Source of the DNA: Paramacrobiotus metropolitanus
Taxonomy: Eukaryota > Tardigrada > Eutardigrada > Parachela > Macrobiotidae
Direction of reading: 5' to 3'
Assembly (NCBI RefSeq): GCF_019649055.1
Contig: NW_026570245.1
Coordinates: 558,001-622,000, forward strand
DNA: 64,000 nt
Shown: piece after piece, positions 23,171 through 34,766 of the stretch
Layout of the letters: each line of letters begins with the position of its first letter
How positions within the stretch are numbered: position 1 is the first letter of the stretch
The notes under the pieces: model-generated
Seen by the model: only the letters and a program-made list of their open reading frames with translations
Database searches by the model: none
What the model was told of the DNA's origin: nothing
Position numbers and translations under genes: made by a program

Positions 23171-24474
23171 ATGTCTGACCTGAAATCCCGTTATGATTAC
23201 GGCAGAGAGTTTAACGCTCGAAAATATCTGGAATCGTATTACAAAACCGATGAACATGGGAAATCGCTGGAGAACAGTTTGAATGGATACATTTTTCGAA
23301 AGCTCAACAGCATTTTTGAAGGGTGTGATAAAGGAAAAGGGCGTTTGTTGGACGTGGGCACCGGCCCATCGATTGCATTCCTTATACCTGGCTCAATGAA
23401 GTTTCATTATATTTATTGCTCGGATTTTACGCCAGGGTGTCGGATGGAGGTATATTTAAATGCATCTTGAGAAGTTGAGCAGGTTCTCATGCGTAGCCTC
23501 AGTTTAGTCTTGTAGCATAAAATATAAATACATATTAACGCCTGACCGGCATAAATTTAAGGGATGAATATACGAAAGATTTTTTTTATAATTTGCAGCC
23601 AGCTTTTCGCACTTTACTCAAAATTTTAAGTGAGATTGATTACTTTGAATCAACCTGGAATAGTCTCATGACTAGCAAGTTATCCATTCATGGCGAAATG
23701 GAATATGACATAGGAATTTGTTAATTTGGCAGCTGACAATGTGGTGCGCGGGTGATGCATCGGCTTACAGATGGGACGGATTTTTCAAGGTTCGTACAAT
23801 TGCAAATAAAAGCTAGACATCACTAAGTCTTATACGTAACATTATAGGAACGATCTGATACGAAACAGGAACTACACTTTCCCTCTTAATCAATTCACCG
23901 TCTCTTGTTAAAGTAACCAGTATGACAAAACAGTATGTATTGACCTTCTTGTGATTACGCTCAGTATGCTGCGCGATTGGATGAGAAAGAGAGCCAGTGG
24001 GAAGAGTATGAAGAGCGATTACGCAACTCCGTCATTGGCATTCTGCCCTGTGACCTTATGTGTAGTGATCCGATGACACCGGAGAAATTGTCACCCGTGG
24101 ATGTCATGTCTGCTACCTTCTCCTTCACGGCGGCTGCCGCTGATTACGAGGACTTCGAGAACTGTATTGAGCGCATGAGTGAATATGTTCGCACCGATGG
24201 TACATTCATTTTGGTGGATTATCTCGGTGCTTCCTATTACATTGTGGACGATGAGAAGTTTAAGCTGTGCACGCTAACGGAAGAGGACTATGTAAAAGCA
24301 CTGAAGTACGCCGGGTACCGAAGCTTTGAAATTTCGAAGGCTAGTGATCATGCCACCAACGTACAGCCGGATCAGAAACTGACCGATGCACAGGATGTCG
24401 TTATTATTGTGGCTACTAAAAATCCTCCGCCACCTGATGTGCCGGAACGACCGGATACTCCACCGGCGGAATAA
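23171..24474 (+). CDS. NNMT/PNMT/TEMT-family SAM-dependent methyltransferase
   Basis: Three exons, 23171-23449, 23733-23789 and 23965-24474, all phase 0, give 281 aa, close to the usual 260-285. The N-terminus YDYGREFNARKYLESYYKTD matches the family's F-x-p-R-x-YL-x-x-YY opening. The SAM-binding motif is LLDVGTGPSI, followed by YIYCSDFTPG. The 19-codon middle exon (WCAGDASAYRWDGFF) aligns with the KWL...AFDWS stretch and is easily missed. Later blocks are ILPCDLMCSD, a hydrophobic VDVMSATFSF strand, DGTFILVDYLGASYYIV and the C-terminal AGYRSFEI. The substrate cannot be deduced; family members methylate nicotinamide, amines or thioethers in the cytosol. The tail is Pro-rich (PPPPDVPERPDTPPAE). 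An AATAAA overlaps the stop codon (24473-24478). Confidence 0.88.
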
Positions 24475-25034
24475 TAAACATTATTTTCTGCTTATTTTGG
24501 GGTGCACTCATGACGTTTAACTGCAGAGCTTGCTACCGCGTCGTATTACGCGGAGCACATCCTTAATTCGCTGTGCGTTTGACTGACGGAGTCGTATAAC
24601 TAGTTCGTTGCATTCGAAGAAGTTAGTATTTCATTACACGATACAGTGTGGTTTTATGTAAACACCCCAAATAACTTATAAAACAAAAATGAAACATTGA
24701 TTTTTGTTTTGCGCTATAGCAATGCATCCTAATAACGTTCATCTGGCACATTCGTGTTTTGTTATTTCAGCCAACCGAGTACTCAAGGGCTTATGCTGTA
24801 AGTTGTACAAGAAAGCCCTTGGGTATGGTACTGTTTCGGATTCAATGCATTAGGCTAGCTTTGCTGGTTGTGAAGGAAATTGTGGAACTTCTGAAAGTGA
24901 TGTTGAGTATAATTTTTGCAGGATTACTCTCATCAGAATTTTTTGCCGGGCTATTGCCGCTACATTAGTAAACAGTCGCTAATCAATTACGTACTTAATG
25001 TATAAGAAAAAGGTCAGAGTTACTAAAATGACCG
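24475..25034. other. Convergent intergenic region
   Basis: Shared 3' flank of the methyltransferase (plus) and the first secreted-paralogue gene (minus). No gene, repeat or RNA structure was recognised. Confidence 0.5.
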
Positions 25035-25862
25035 TTATTGATACCGATAACGAACACCGGCAGATTTCAGCGTAACGGATGTATCTAGGCTCAACCTAAC
25101 CCACACACTGATACCCATAGATGTCGTAAGAACTTGGTTGACGCCGATTGTTATGTCAGTTCCGGGAGCTGTTCTGGGTGGGCGTTTTAGCGGATCATAC
25201 GTGACCATTATCGTGTCTCCATCCCAGACTTCGATTTTAAGAATAACGCCGCGATATCCTTCATACGCAATTATGACATGTTCAATAAAGGCAGCTTTTC
25301 CATCGCGCACTGCTGTTATGGGAACTGCGGCATGGAACGAGCGGTCACGAGCAAAGAAGTCAGTGCTACGAAATCGGATTCCAGATCCTTGGCAGTAGAT
25401 GGCCAGATAATCAGTCTGATCAGCCACAAATGCAGTGCCATGGACGTAGTGGACATTTGTAATATTTTCTGGGCACCGGAGCACAGGTGAACAAGTGTTG
25501 TCGAGTACTTCAGTACTGTTACCGCTTCCGTTTGCAGCTTTCTCCACCTGATCAAATCATTGTTAATCCAAAAACGTATAGCGCTAGCGGCAAATGTTTA
25601 ATTTGTGCTTACTAAATGTAGCGTTGCTATTGTAGCAAGAGGTTTAATTGAAATGTCGTTGGGCTTCGATCTCTGAAAGCATTCAAATTGGTTAAAGAAG
25701 CAGATACTTGTATGCAAACACTTCAGACAGTACGGTTACTACGGTATTGCTTACTGGTTCTCCGTCTTCAGTTAGACAAATTTGCACGCAGGCCAGAATC
25801 ATCAACAAATTTCTAGTGATTTTAGATAGATTATGAAAGCCGTATGAGTGGAATTCTATCAT
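25035..25862 (-). CDS. Secreted beta-rich protein, cluster member 1
   Basis: Three exons on the minus strand: 25862-25755 (36 codons), 25672-25613 (20 codons) and 25547-25035. All are phase 0, giving 226 aa. The first exon has a hydrophobic segment LLMILACVQICL, probably a signal peptide or signal anchor with an unusually long N-region. Exon 2 ends KPLATIATLHL. Exon 3 carries several Cys, then HYVHGTAFVADQTDYLAIYC, SFHAAVPITAV, AFIEHVIIAYEG, KIEVWDGDTIMVTYDPL and RYRYQ at the end. The exon plan is identical in members 2 and 3. It may be a DUF6623-like single beta domain; function is unknown. The start is the ATG at 25862, since upstream in-frame codons are not ATG. Confidence 0.78.
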
Positions 25863-26783
25863 TGTCACGAACACGCGGAAAGTGCTAAACCGTGGAGGAA
25901 ACTGTACTTACTCGATCGCGCTTGTGTTGTGTTTGCACAAAGAAAGATTCAAAACATCTTCACATACCAGCCGCTGCCTTTTATTCATCCGGTCCGGTTT
26001 CACTAATGAATGTGTATTAAAATATTCCTAGGAATGCTGTTGGTATGATTCTGCTAATATAATATTATTGTTGTACGTGCAACGAACCCTACGGCTGATC
26101 CTTAACCATTGTTGCCGTTTCCGCGACATGTGAGACCTACGCCTGCAACGCTCGTTTCTAATTATCTTTGTCAGTACCAGATCAAAGTTTTTATGAGAAA
26201 AAAGCCCTTCGCTTGAAGCTCGACACAAATTGTGACGGTGGTTTGAAGCAATTTTTGGTATGGTAAAAGTACTGCATATAATTTACAGTTTACAGTAGTA
26301 CTCCGATCCTATTGCTGGAAACATCTTTTTTAGTTTAATCAACTAATTAATTTCATTTTTCGCTCCGTGCCAAAATCGTAATTAGTTACGATCATTTTTC
26401 CTGATCATTTTGTGCGGCGCGTTAGCAAAAAAGCCCATCCAATTATTTATTCCAAGTAGCCGACAGTACCTTTAAACTACAGTAAAATTAACACTTGCAC
26501 GCACAACAGCAAAAAAGTTCCGGTTTCAGAACGTTTTGCGTTCAATTCAAAGCTTATTCTTCGAGATTGTATTTGACCTTCCAATAGAAAGATTGATGTG
26601 GTTGATAAAAACGGTTGCCACCAATTAGCGATGTGATTTCGAAGATGTCCGCACGCTGAACCTCTAAAACGCCAGTGCAGTCTTGATTCCACAATCAGTT
26701 GGCAGCTGTTAGTTATACGAGTACATACAACATGTGATTGTGGTCCAGCATAGAAGGATGCACTTTTAGTTTTCCTCTCATTG
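25863..26783. other. Spacer between secreted paralogues 1 and 2
   Basis: Promoter side of member 1 and 3' side of member 2. No gene or repeat recognised. Confidence 0.5.
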
Positions 26784-27604
26784 TTACTGGTATCGATAGT
26801 GCACACCGGCAGATTTCAATGTGATGGAGGTCTCACGGCTCAACCTAACCCCTACACTGACACCCATAGATGTCGTGAGGACTTGGTTGACATCGATTAT
26901 TATGTCAGTACCGGGAGTCTTTCTGGGTGGGCGTTTTAGCGGATCATACGTGACCATAGTCTTATCTCCATCCCAAACTTCGATCTTAAGGATAACACTG
27001 TTATACCCTTCATAGGCTAAGATAACGCTTTCAATGAATGCTGCTTCTCCATTGCGCACCGCCGGAATGGGAACCGCGGCATGGAATGAGCGGTCGCGAA
27101 CCAGAGGATCAGAGTCGTTTCCACGAAAACGAATTCCCCATCCTTGGCAGTAGATGGCCAGGTAATCAATCTGATCGGCCACAAACGCAGTGCCATGAAC
27201 GTAATGAACGTTTTCTTTCTTTTGCGGACACACTGGCACAGGTGAGCAAGTGTTGTCCACTTCAGAACTGTTACCGCTACTGTTTGCCACCTTCTCCACC
27301 TGGTCAGACAATCGTTAGTCCAAAAAGTTTGCGTGTTGCTTTCTCATACTTACTAAATGCAACGTTGCTATTGTAGCAAGAGGTTTAATTGACAAAGGAT
27401 TAGGCTTCAACATCTGGAAGCGTTCACACTGGTTTTAAGACAGATGCAATGCGAACGTAGGTGTGCAAACAATCCATACAGTACAGGATTGCTTACTGGT
27501 TCTTCGTCTCCAGTTAAACAAAGATGCGCAAAGGCCACAATCATCAAAAAATTTCTTGAGGTTGTAAAATGAATATGAAAACCGTAAGCGTTTAATCCCA
27601 GCAT
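26784..27604 (-). CDS. Secreted beta-rich protein, cluster member 2
   Basis: Exons on the minus strand are 27604-27497, 27413-27354 and 27302-26784 (228 aa). It begins MLGLNAYGFH and has the hydrophobic core FLMIVAFAHLCL. Exon 2 is the 20-codon block ending KPLATIATLHL, the same last eleven residues as in member 1. Exon 3 reads VHYVHGTAFVADQIDYLAIY, SFHAAVPIPAV, AFIESVILAYEG, KIEVWDGDKTMVTYDPLKRP and ends RYQ. It is an intact copy, very close to member 1, so a recent tandem duplication is likely. N-x-S/T sites lie near the mature N-terminus (NSSGNSS), fitting secretion. Function is not known. Confidence 0.78.
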
Positions 27605-28531
27605 TATTACGACCACGGGGAAGGTACTTTGAAACCGTGGTAGATGTAAATTCGTTTTTGCGTAGATCTAAAACTTCTGCGCTAGCCAGTCGATGCCTTT
27701 TATATGTCCGGTCAGGTAGACAGGTACCGCTGATGAAATTTTATATAGTATATTACTGTATTGTATTACAGATATATTCAGGAATGTTACCGCACTTACC
27801 GGTAGCACGATTTTGCTAATACGTGTTATTATTCTACGTGCCATGAACCCTGCGGCAAATCCTTACCTTTGTGTCAATTTTGCGTGACATGTGATATCGA
27901 AACGTGCAAAGCTAGATTCTGATTATCCTTGTTAATACCAGATTTTTGCAATTGTTACGCTTTGTGAAAACGAAAATAATCCGGTGGCAACGCGGCAAAC
28001 ATAATTAATGTACTTAATTCTCGACCATCTGGAATACGAGCATGGAAGCATGCTGCACAGAGAATACTGCGCTCGTGCTTGTTTGTGGTACCGGTCGTGC
28101 ATTATTTCTCGCATCGTGAACGTCTTTTTAGTTTGTATCACTTTAACTAATGCGTTACGTATTTTTTTAATATTATCTTTTACGTGCCGTACAAACATAA
28201 GCATCGCACACAAGAGCAATATGCGTTAAATAAGTAAAATGTTCTCCCATTTAGCATGAAAATGGGCAATTTGCTAAAACGTTGATAGTGAGAGCATGTG
28301 TATTGTAGCTCTCAAAGCATGTGTAAAAGTAGAAAAAACTTGAGAAGTACGGCAAAAAATGACAATAATGTTATCGCTCAGCTGAAGTCGATTGCAGCTT
28401 TAAAGCAAAAATACCTCTGGATCTATAAATACCCATTTAGATTTTAATGTGGATCAAACTCCAGTGGATTTTAATGTGGATCAGTTTCAAATTCAGATTA
28501 ACAGGAGTAACAATAATGTTTCCTTTCTAAA
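27605..28531. other. Spacer between secreted paralogues 2 and 3
   Basis: No gene recognised. Near 28440-28484 there are two copies of GATTTTAATGTGGATCA, 28 bp apart, on the 3' side of member 3. Confidence 0.5.
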
Positions 28532-29358
28532 TTATTGATATCTATAGCGCACGCCGACAGATTTCAGTGTGATAGAGGTTTCACGGCTCAGCTTAACCGA
28601 TACACTAATACCCATACTGTAGATGTCTTAAGAACTTGGTTGACGCCGATAATTATGTCCGTACCGGGTACCTTCCTGGGTGGACGTTTTAGCGGATCGT
28701 ACGTGACCATTTTCTTGTCTCCATCCCAAACTTCGATCTTCAGAATAACGCTGTTATACCCTTCATAGGCAAAAATAATGTTTTCAACAAAAGCCACTTT
28801 TCCATCGCGTATCGCCGTAATGGGAGCTGCGGCATGGAATGAACGGTCGCGAACAATAGAGTCATGGTCTTCTCCACGAAAGCGAATTCCAAATCCTTGG
28901 CAGTAGATGGCCAGGTACTCTTTCTGATCAGCTACGAACGCGGTACCATGGACATAGTGGATATTTGTATTATTTTTGGGGCACAACTGCCAACGTGAAC
29001 AAGTGTCATCGGCTTGAGCACCTTTACCATTTCCCGTTTTGTCCACCTGGCAAAAAGGCAATTGAATTCATCTATTCGCGCAGTTCTGCTGATTGTGAGA
29101 CTTACGAAATTTAAAGAAGCTATTGTCGCAAGAGGTTTAACCGCCGATTTGTTCTGCTTTGATAACTGAAAACATAGGTTTAGCTGGTTATTACACAACA
29201 AACGAGGATCAAAATAATATAATGACCACAGATTTCTATTCAGATCTTACTGGCTTTACTTCTCCCGCTAGGCAAATCTTGGCACAGGCTACAAATATTG
29301 CTAAATTTCTAGCAATTCGAACATAATGGTGTAAGGGGTGTGCGTTTTGCCCCAGCAT
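28532..29358 (-). pseudogene. Secreted beta-rich protein, cluster member 3, frameshifted near its end
   Basis: Exons on the minus strand are 29358-29251 (36 codons), 29165-29106 (20 codons) and 29046 down to 28532. The same three-exon plan and motifs appear: NIHYVHGTAFVADQKEYLAI, SFHAAAPITAI, AFVENIIFAYEG and KIEVWDGDKKMVTYDPLKRP. Just after VNQVLKTS, about 28607-28618, there are 5 extra nucleotides relative to members 1 and 2. The frame therefore runs into a stop at 28588. The remaining coding sequence, MGISVSVKLSRETS to RYRYQ-stop, is still intact in the other frame. The frameshift may inactivate the gene, shorten the protein by about 25 residues, or be a sequencing error. The rest of the gene shows no decay. 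Confidence 0.7.
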
Positions 29359-30002
29359 CCTAATAAACTTGAAAATACGGTGCTTAACTGTGGCAGGAAA
29401 ATGCCGGGCGGTTGTTATCTGCTTCAGATGTAAAAATAACAGTACTAAACCATTTCGACACTCTTATTTATCCGGTTTGGTTTGAATAATGAGTGCGTAA
29501 AAAATATGCATTGTTCGCCCTTATTTGATCCTTTTAATACTCCTGTCCTTTTAATACTCCTGTCCTTTTAATACTCCTGTCCTTTGTATAGTAGACCCTA
29601 CGGCAAATCCTTTACCTTTGTTGTCGTGTCCGACTCCAGAACGTGCTTTAGACTTTTGAAAGCTCGTTCCCGGCAAGTGATACCTTTGTTAGCACCAGAT
29701 TCATTTGTGAGGAAAACAACCGTGTGTTTGTTTGTCGGTATTGTCAGCACGCCGGCAGCATGTTGCTTGTCGATGTATGTAACTTTATGTTGTAATACAT
29801 GCATTTAGACAGTAATCTCACAAGTTAGTCTGTTTGTCAATATTATACAAAAAAAAACGGCTTGAATCTGAGGCTGCATGACTTTTGTTTTAGTAGAAAC
29901 GATCGAGCACCTTATCACATCGATCTAATCAGGAATTCTAAAAGTGTCTGTACAAAAGAAGCATAAAAGATAAAACGTTAAAACTTTGTAAACGCCAGAA
30001 AA
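29359..30002. other. Spacer with a 17-bp tandem repeat
   Basis: Upstream flank of secreted member 3 and 3' flank of transporter B. It contains three tandem copies of TCCTTTTAATACTCCTG from 29529, with a partial fourth. No gene recognised. Confidence 0.6.
29529..29584. repeat. 17-bp tandem repeat, about 3.3 copies
   Basis: Unit TCCTTTTAATACTCCTG starts at 29529, 29546 and 29563 with no differences between the three, then TCCTTT begins a fourth. Confidence 0.85.
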
Positions 30003-33000
30003 TTACATAGTATCGGTTTCCTCCTTCTCTTTAACCTGCATCATGTCGTCATCCTTCTTGTCAGTGTCCACATATTTGTAGTATCGGCACATGACGGCGA
30101 AGAGGATAGCGAAAGCACCAATCAAGCCAGCAAACAAGAAAAACTCCGACGCCTGACAAAAAGTACGGTGATGAACAGACATATTCAAATATAACTGAAA
30201 AGTTTGTTATCTACCTGATCAGTGATGAGCTTGGCTCCACTGATAATCAGCACAATGACGTTACCAAACGCCACGGTCATCAACCAACCAGCTTGCAGCA
30301 CGGACTTCATACTTGCTGGAGACTGCAAAGCAATGACCAATTAAAACAAGTATGTTCCGTGACCTTTGTAGAACCGAACCATTTCAAAGCGGTAACCGTT
30401 ACTGAACATTGTCGCGTATCTTACCTGAGAATAGGCAAAAGACAGCCCACTGACGGAGAACAAGACTTCACCAACGGTCATGACAAAGTACTGCGGTAGC
30501 TGCAAGAAGATGGACAGAGTGCTGGATGCGACAATGGTGTGCACGGTCCAGGGCACTTCGTTCGCGGCCAGGGTCTTATCATCGCGCAGTACGATGGTAT
30601 AGACGGCTCCGTTGGCCAGTTCCATGATGTAGTTCAGCTTGCGGGTACCTTTGGGATCACTCTGGTCTGGGTACCACACTTCATATCTGCATCACACAAC
30701 ACAAAACATTTGTAACAATGTGACACTAGAAAAAGCAGGTGTGCGCAGTTAGCCGAAATTTGCGATCCAACCGGTAAACAGTCAACAAAAACACTACAGT
30801 TTAATCAAACAAGTTGTATAATTAGTTGCTGGCGAATACTCACTTGCCCTGATCCAGTTCCTGGGACACATTGACCAGTGGTGTCTGGTACGGACCAAAC
30901 ATTCCACTGCCGCGATTAAAATTCAACTCGTATCTGTGACCTTTTTTCCCGATGGCCACATCGTTATTGATGAGGATGACATGGCCGCCGCCCGACGGCG
31001 TGTTAAAAGCAAAAGGTAGCACAAACTGTGCGAAGACTCGACCTTCTTTTGGCTTAACCTTTTCGTCAATAACCAACTGCAAAAAATACAAACCATTGCG
31101 TTACACTTCTTGAACAGGACATTAAATAACATAGAAAAACCCACATGCTGGAATGAGAAGGTCTTGTCGTGTTGGCCAATGAGAACGGAGTGGACTCTGG
31201 TCTCGTTCAAGTTTAACGTGAAAGGGACGGGATGGTTGAACGTGATGCCGTTGCACGTCGTATTGGGTGACACCTGGATAGTGAATGCGTATGGCGCCAT
31301 GGTCGTATTGGGTGGTAGCTTTATTTCAGGCCCCACTGCCTCTTTCGTACTGGCAAATGCGAATCCCTGTAAGAAAATTATGATGAAATCATTAAAATCA
31401 GCATAACTTCGCTTTAAATCTTTTGCTGCATGCTGAAACTTACTCCTCGTGCAGGTATGACCATATCAGTCATGTTCCCACCGGTAAAGTTACCGTTGAC
31501 GATGAGCCCGCAGTCAAGAGTATTGTACATTTGCAGTTCAGCACGGTTGACTGGGACAAGCGTTGGTAAAGTTTTCTGCAATATCATAATACGTTTAATT
31601 TCAGTGGACAAAATTATAATCTTGAAATTGGCTACATGCTGTTTAAGGTCACGATACACGGCATTACGGATAACGTTAGCACAGGAATAGATATGCATGG
31701 CTTTATAAACGATGTATGACATATTTCGAAAAATCTGTGCAATTTGTGACAATGTCGATTTTACTAATCTTAATTTTTTGTTTACAGTTAATACAAAGGT
31801 TTGATAAATAATTAACTGAAAATGGAATTGTTTCTTACGTAAATTATGTGTATTAGGTACTGTACGTAGTAAAAAATGATCTATTTAGCTTACGTCTAGT
31901 TCCATCTGTACGACACCGGCAATAACGAATGCCACACCGGCTAACACCATGCCACCGGTCATACGGGCCAGAGCTTTGAAAGGAACATTGTACTTGTCCA
32001 AGATGCGGAAAACGCAGCCTTCGAAAATGGGGATGAGGATCAGAATCATAACCGGGTTGAAAATCTGCACTTGATCCGGTTTCCAGTAGAAGTTGTCTGT
32101 CACACGGCCGTCCATCTTGGTAGCTTGCAGCGTCCATCGAGAGCCCTAAAGAGAAAAAAATGTGTTTTCCGTTGCTAAAAGTAGTACTCGTATAATAATT
32201 TTCGACGGTGCAGTACATGTTTATAACTTTAAATTACGTTCAAACTTACTTGCTGGTCAAATAAAGCCCAAAACATGGGAAGTGGCAAGAACATTTTCAG
32301 TACCGGCAACAGCTGCTTGACATCCTTAATGAAATCGCGCTAAAAACGGACACATGTGTTACAAATACGGTATTAATCTCATGAAGAAGAAGGTTTTGTC
32401 TGGTTATGATGCTGCTTTCTGGTTGTGCAAGCAAGTGCTAACTTTTTACAGTTTCACCGTTTAATAGCCAATAAATGTTTGTAAATAGATTTCACTGTAA
32501 ACAGGAGTAAATTATTTCGATCACCATAAGTGTTTTGAAGTGCAGACTGTACAGATAAATATGGCAAAACCTCGCCATCAAGCTTCTTACATATTAACTA
32601 ACTGGTCTGCTTTACTTACCTCGTATTTGTCTTCGGCATGGTCCAACCAGTGCTTTTTGGAAGGGCCGCGACCTCCTCGACTACGGAACTTTTTCATTCC
32701 GGCGTGCTGAAAATGTGGGTTCATAAAGTAATCAACAATATTTGTAACGTCTCACAGTTATCTTGGATTATTCATAAATACACCTTAATTACATAGTGCA
32801 CTCACAAAGCAGACGGCGAACACTTTGGCGATGATGTTGACCTTTGATGGCACATTACGATAGAATGGGCGTCCGGCAGCAAAAGCGACTGTGAACAGAA
32901 TGGTTTAATATTAATTATTATATTAAATTGTTTATTTTCTCCCACTGTAGATGTAGGATGTAGATGTTAAACTTTGAATATTTTTGTTTTTGTTTTCTTA

Positions 33001-34766
33001 CGCAGTGCAACAACCATCAGTGCCGCTGGGAGACCAAAAGCCTACAAAAATGCTAAATTTTAACACCTGCCCGACTAAAACAGCAAACTATGAATACAAT
33101 TTCAGTGTCCGTACAATTATGCATGAATATATTTGTTACAAACAAAAACCAAAAGATTACCAATGGATAGCAGCCTTCCTTGTCAAAGCAGCTGACATCC
33201 GCTGTAAAGAAACATTGACGGTAAATACTTGATAATTGTCAAGTATATATTATGTTTGGTCGTACAGCGTAAAATTGGAGTCAAAAACGTAGAAATCAGA
33301 CTTCCGGCATTGATACAGAAGTAGAATACCGAGAAGAACATTTCACGTTGTTTTTCCTGCAAAACAACACGTTTTAAAAAAAAACCATTCGAACAAATAA
33401 ATAACTAGAACATTTAGAGAGTGTATAAAAGCTTCAAGATCACGTAAAAATAATTATTTGCGGCTATTATGTAATAATAAAATTGCTAAAACATATTGCC
33501 ATATACACAGCAATCTTCTCATTCGCAGTGGAAAATCTGTGGTTGTCAGTGAATTAGAATGGCGAAAACCCTTTAACAGAGCAAAGCAAAAGAAATGATG
33601 CTTCAACAGTACAATGATTATGATCCCCGACATGTTCGAATTTTGGCCTTCAACTAACGTTTAGCTAACGTTTTTTTACAAGTTGTTTTACTCGGGGCCC
33701 CGGAACCATCATCACAACTCAAACTAAAAACGTGCTTTAATAATATTTCTTTTATTTATATAAACTGATTTATTAATGGACGTAATAAAGGTCATATGCA
33801 AAAATGAGCACAGGTAAAAGTCGTAAAACTACATACCAAATTACGATACTACAAGAGTTGATATTACAGAAAGTTTAAAATATGTTTAGAAAGCTCCTCT
33901 AGTTTTTCGTACTTGGCCTGGTTTGAACTGGTCACCACCGTAGGCCGGTACGACCGGTTTGATGCCACCAGTACCGAGGCCAATCAAGATCAACCCAGCG
34001 GCTGTTCCAGCCCTAAAAAACACAGTATTAAACATTTCCTCTTCTACGCGCATTTTACAACGGAAAATTAATACATTAGGTCGAGATTTACTGGCGGTAC
34101 CGATGCCAATGTCAGGAGTACCAATCCAGCCACGTAGACCAAGGACAGCGAAAATATGGTGCTGTAAAAATCATGACCCTATTAATTTAGCAGATATCAT
34201 TGATTTCTTAAAAAAATGAATTTACTTGAATTTTCCCAAAAATCCATCGGCCAACATAGCACCAAACACCGGAGTAAAGTAACATAAAACGGAGAATAAA
34301 TGGTAGATCAGCGTTGATGTGTCTTCGCTCCATAACATAATATCAACGAAGTAAATCGTTAACACCGCTGCAAAGTAAAAACCTTTTACTTACTGTTCAT
34401 TACACATCTAAAAAAAAATGATAACATCTCGAGTGTCTCGAGATAATCGCAAAAATATGGCCAAACACCATTAAATGGCATATATAGATGCTGTGTATGA
34501 AAAGGTCACCCAAAGGCAGCGCACTCACCTTTCATGCCATAGTAGGAGAACCGTTCGCAAAATTCATTTCCCAGAATAAAGATGATATACCAGGGATAAG
34601 GATGCTTTTCGGGAACGACCGCGGCTGTCTCCACATCACCCAGCTTGCCCGATGGGCTGATCTTCATATGCTGGTCTGCAAGATGATCATAGTGAGTCGT
34701 GATATCAGTGGTGGCGGCATTCTGTACCGAGGTCCCTGCCTGATCTTCAATCGTAACCGAAGACAT
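30003..34766 (-). CDS. SLC15/POT-family proton-coupled oligopeptide transporter B
   Basis: Seventeen exons on the minus strand, 785 aa: 34766-34529, 34367-34226, 34161-34075, 34012-33913, 33356-33266, 33201-33161, 33041-33002, 32888-32806, 32706-32620, 32339-32250, 32145-31894, 31575-31444, 31366-31145, 31076-30844, 30686-30425, 30322-30215, 30152-30003. Signatures are ILGNEFCERFSYYGMK, GAMLADGFLGKF, GTGGIKPVVPAYGGDQF, RDFIKDVKQLLPVLKMF, DNFYWKPDQVQIFNP and LQLPQYFVMTVGEVLFSVS. The cytosolic C-tail is acidic/basic (DKKDDDMMQVKEKEE). The ATG at 34766 was chosen because the codon at 34772 is TTG. It is paralogous to the gene at 8012: seven internal exons from the exon starting at 33356 onward have matching or near-matching sizes. 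In the family it imports di/tripeptides with protons. Confidence 0.93.
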
